Below, in pieces: positions 63,156 to 64,000 of a stretch of DNA of 64,000 nucleotides; the stretch's first letter is position 1; each line of letters starts with the position of its first letter. The notes under the pieces are model-generated. The model saw only the letters and a list, made by a program, of their open reading frames with translations, was not told where the DNA came from and searched no databases. The stretch comes from CAWFZT01 sp963820415 (lineage in GTDB: Bacteria; Chloroflexota; Anaerolineae; Anaerolineales; Anaerolineaceae). A program made the translations under genes and the position numbers. Location of the stretch: NCBI GenBank assembly GCA_963820415.1, contig CAWFZT010000012.1, positions 124,001 through 188,000 of the forward strand, in the 5' to 3' direction.

Positions 63156-64000
63156 CTAGCCAGGTTGAGCAACGCATTCTTCTTCAATTTGGCGATCAAA
63201 CTCTTCAATTATGTGAGCAAATTTCTCCCCCTCCTGGATTTTAAAGAACTCCAGGCGCAGCCGGTGTGGGTTAACGCCGTGCTGTGCTAATTCCTCCTGC
63301 AGCACCTCCACGCGCTCTCGAGCGTAGAGGTTTCCCATCCCGTAATGACATTCTCCTGGTTGGCAAGCTCCCAGCAGCACCCCATCTGCTCCATTCAGAA
63401 AAGCCCACAGGATATGATAAGGGTCAAACCGGGCTGAACAATTCAGTCGCAACAGCCGGGCATTAGCCGGGTAAGGTATCGACCTGTGACCAGCGCTCTC
63501 AGCCGCCCCATATGCGCTCCACTCGCAAGCAAGACATAAAATCTTAGGTTGTTCGGGTTTAAAACCGCGTTCATCAAGGGCTGCGCTGATTTGAGCCGGG
63601 ATTTCCAGATTATCCCAACCTGGCAAACTGATAGCCTTCACCGGGCAAACGACCACGCAGTTTCCACAGCCAATACATTTAAGATCATCCACAGCTGAGA
63701 GTGAAAGAACTCCATCTCTCCGTTCCAATGCTATTGCATTGACCGCGCATACCTGCGGGCAGTTGCCGCAGCCAGTGCACAGTTTCGGGTCGATTTCCGC
63801 AACCGGCGAGTCAATCTGGATTTTCTCCTGACCCAAGAAGCGTAAGGCGCGCGCACTGGTCAGGTATGCCTGGAAAAGCGCCTCGGCCGTATCTGCCGGT
63901 TGTTGAGCACTGCCCAACACAAAAATGCCGGCTTCGGCATAGCGCCCCGGTCGCAGCCGGACTCGCGGCTCTGCCAGGAACCCATATTCGTCCTGAGGTA
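63156..64000 (-). CDS. hdrA: heterodisulfide reductase subunit A-like protein with fused MvhD domain (partial)
   Basis: The gene continues beyond the window; 281 C-terminal residues are visible. They start with the end of the HdrA flavin domain (RPGRYAEAGIFVLGSAQQPAD), then two [4Fe-4S] motifs (CTGCGNCPQVCAVNA and CIGCGNCVVVCPVKA), then the MvhD domain (ILCLACEWSAYGAAE, RLNCSARFDPYHILWAF, GVLLGACQPGECHY). HdrA is the flavin-bifurcating core of several complexes and MvhD links it to the electron donor. Here the partner appears to be FrhB-like, with glutamate-synthase genes downstream. Confidence 0.9.
   Translation of the reverse strand, partial: PQDEYGFLAEPRVRLRPGRYAEAGIFVLGSAQQPADTAEALFQAYLTSARALRFLGQEKIQIDSPVAEIDPKLCTGCGNCPQVCAVNAIALERRDGVLSLSAVDDLKCIGCGNCVVVCPVKAISLPGWDNLEIPAQISAALDERGFKPEQPKILCLACEWSAYGAAESAGHRSIPYPANARLLRLNCSARFDPYHILWAFLNGADGVLLGACQPGECHYGMGNLYARERVEVLQEELAQHGVNPHRLRLEFFKIQEGEKFAHIIEEFDRQIEEECVAQPG

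Overview
The window looks like a chromosomal segment of a Chloroflexota bacterium, probably Anaerolineae. The basis is indirect: sugar-binding lipoproteins with Ala/Thr/Pro-rich linkers, several sugar ABC operons without their own ATPase, a LacI regulator and anaerobic redox operons with no outer-membrane genes nearby. No rRNA or complete tRNA is visible. Several genes carry single-base frameshifts, at least two of them in homopolymers, so sequencing indels and real gene decay are both likely.

Layout. (1) 1-14.8 kb, minus strand: a sugar-acid/deoxysugar catabolic locus with a LacI regulator, a sugar ABC importer (binding protein and two permeases), L-rhamnose isomerase (P. stutzeri type), a GH127 glycosidase, a D-psicose/tagatose 3-epimerase, an FGGY kinase, an L-fucose-isomerase-like protein (cut by the window edge), two related CxxC lipoproteins, an RpiB-family isomerase and an ADP-ribosylglycohydrolase. 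(2) 14.9-23.8 kb: a second sugar importer with a putative TIM-barrel glycosidase, a decayed LacI copy that keeps its operator, an esterase, a decayed GH1 beta-glucosidase and a MOSC protein. (3) 24.2-29.7 kb: two overlapping geranylgeranyl-reductase-like flavoproteins, small membrane proteins and a transposase relic. (4) 29.5-41.0 kb: a respiratory operon containing a decaheme c-type lipoprotein with a collagen-like neck, a diheme cytochrome, a molybdopterin oxidoreductase with its FeS and NrfD-type membrane subunits, a slipin and a TorD-ferredoxin fusion, with a divergent histidine kinase/response regulator pair. (5) 41.2-57.0 kb: a region bounded by a roughly 350-bp direct repeat that holds the 3' half of a tRNA-Lys. 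It contains a third sugar importer, a ceramidase-like hydrolase, a GGT-family amidohydrolase, a 2-oxoacid:ferredoxin oxidoreductase whose alpha chain has YPIRPY in place of the usual YPITPS (an oxalate oxidoreductase signature), and an FHA/heme/adenylate cyclase sensor. (6) 57.1-64.0 kb, minus strand: a tightly packed operon of HdrA-MvhD, an FrhB/FdhB-like protein, a GXGXG glutamate synthase domain, an FMN glutamate synthase domain and a PEP-synthase-like ATP-binding protein.

The most interesting candidates for new biology are the GGT-like/oxalate-oxidoreductase pair (possible oxamate to oxalate to CO2 plus reduced ferredoxin), the decaheme-lipoprotein respiratory operon (possible extracellular electron transfer without an outer membrane), the HdrA/FrhB/glutamate-synthase operon (possible flavin-based electron bifurcation coupled to glutamate formation), and the structured tRNA-bearing repeat.
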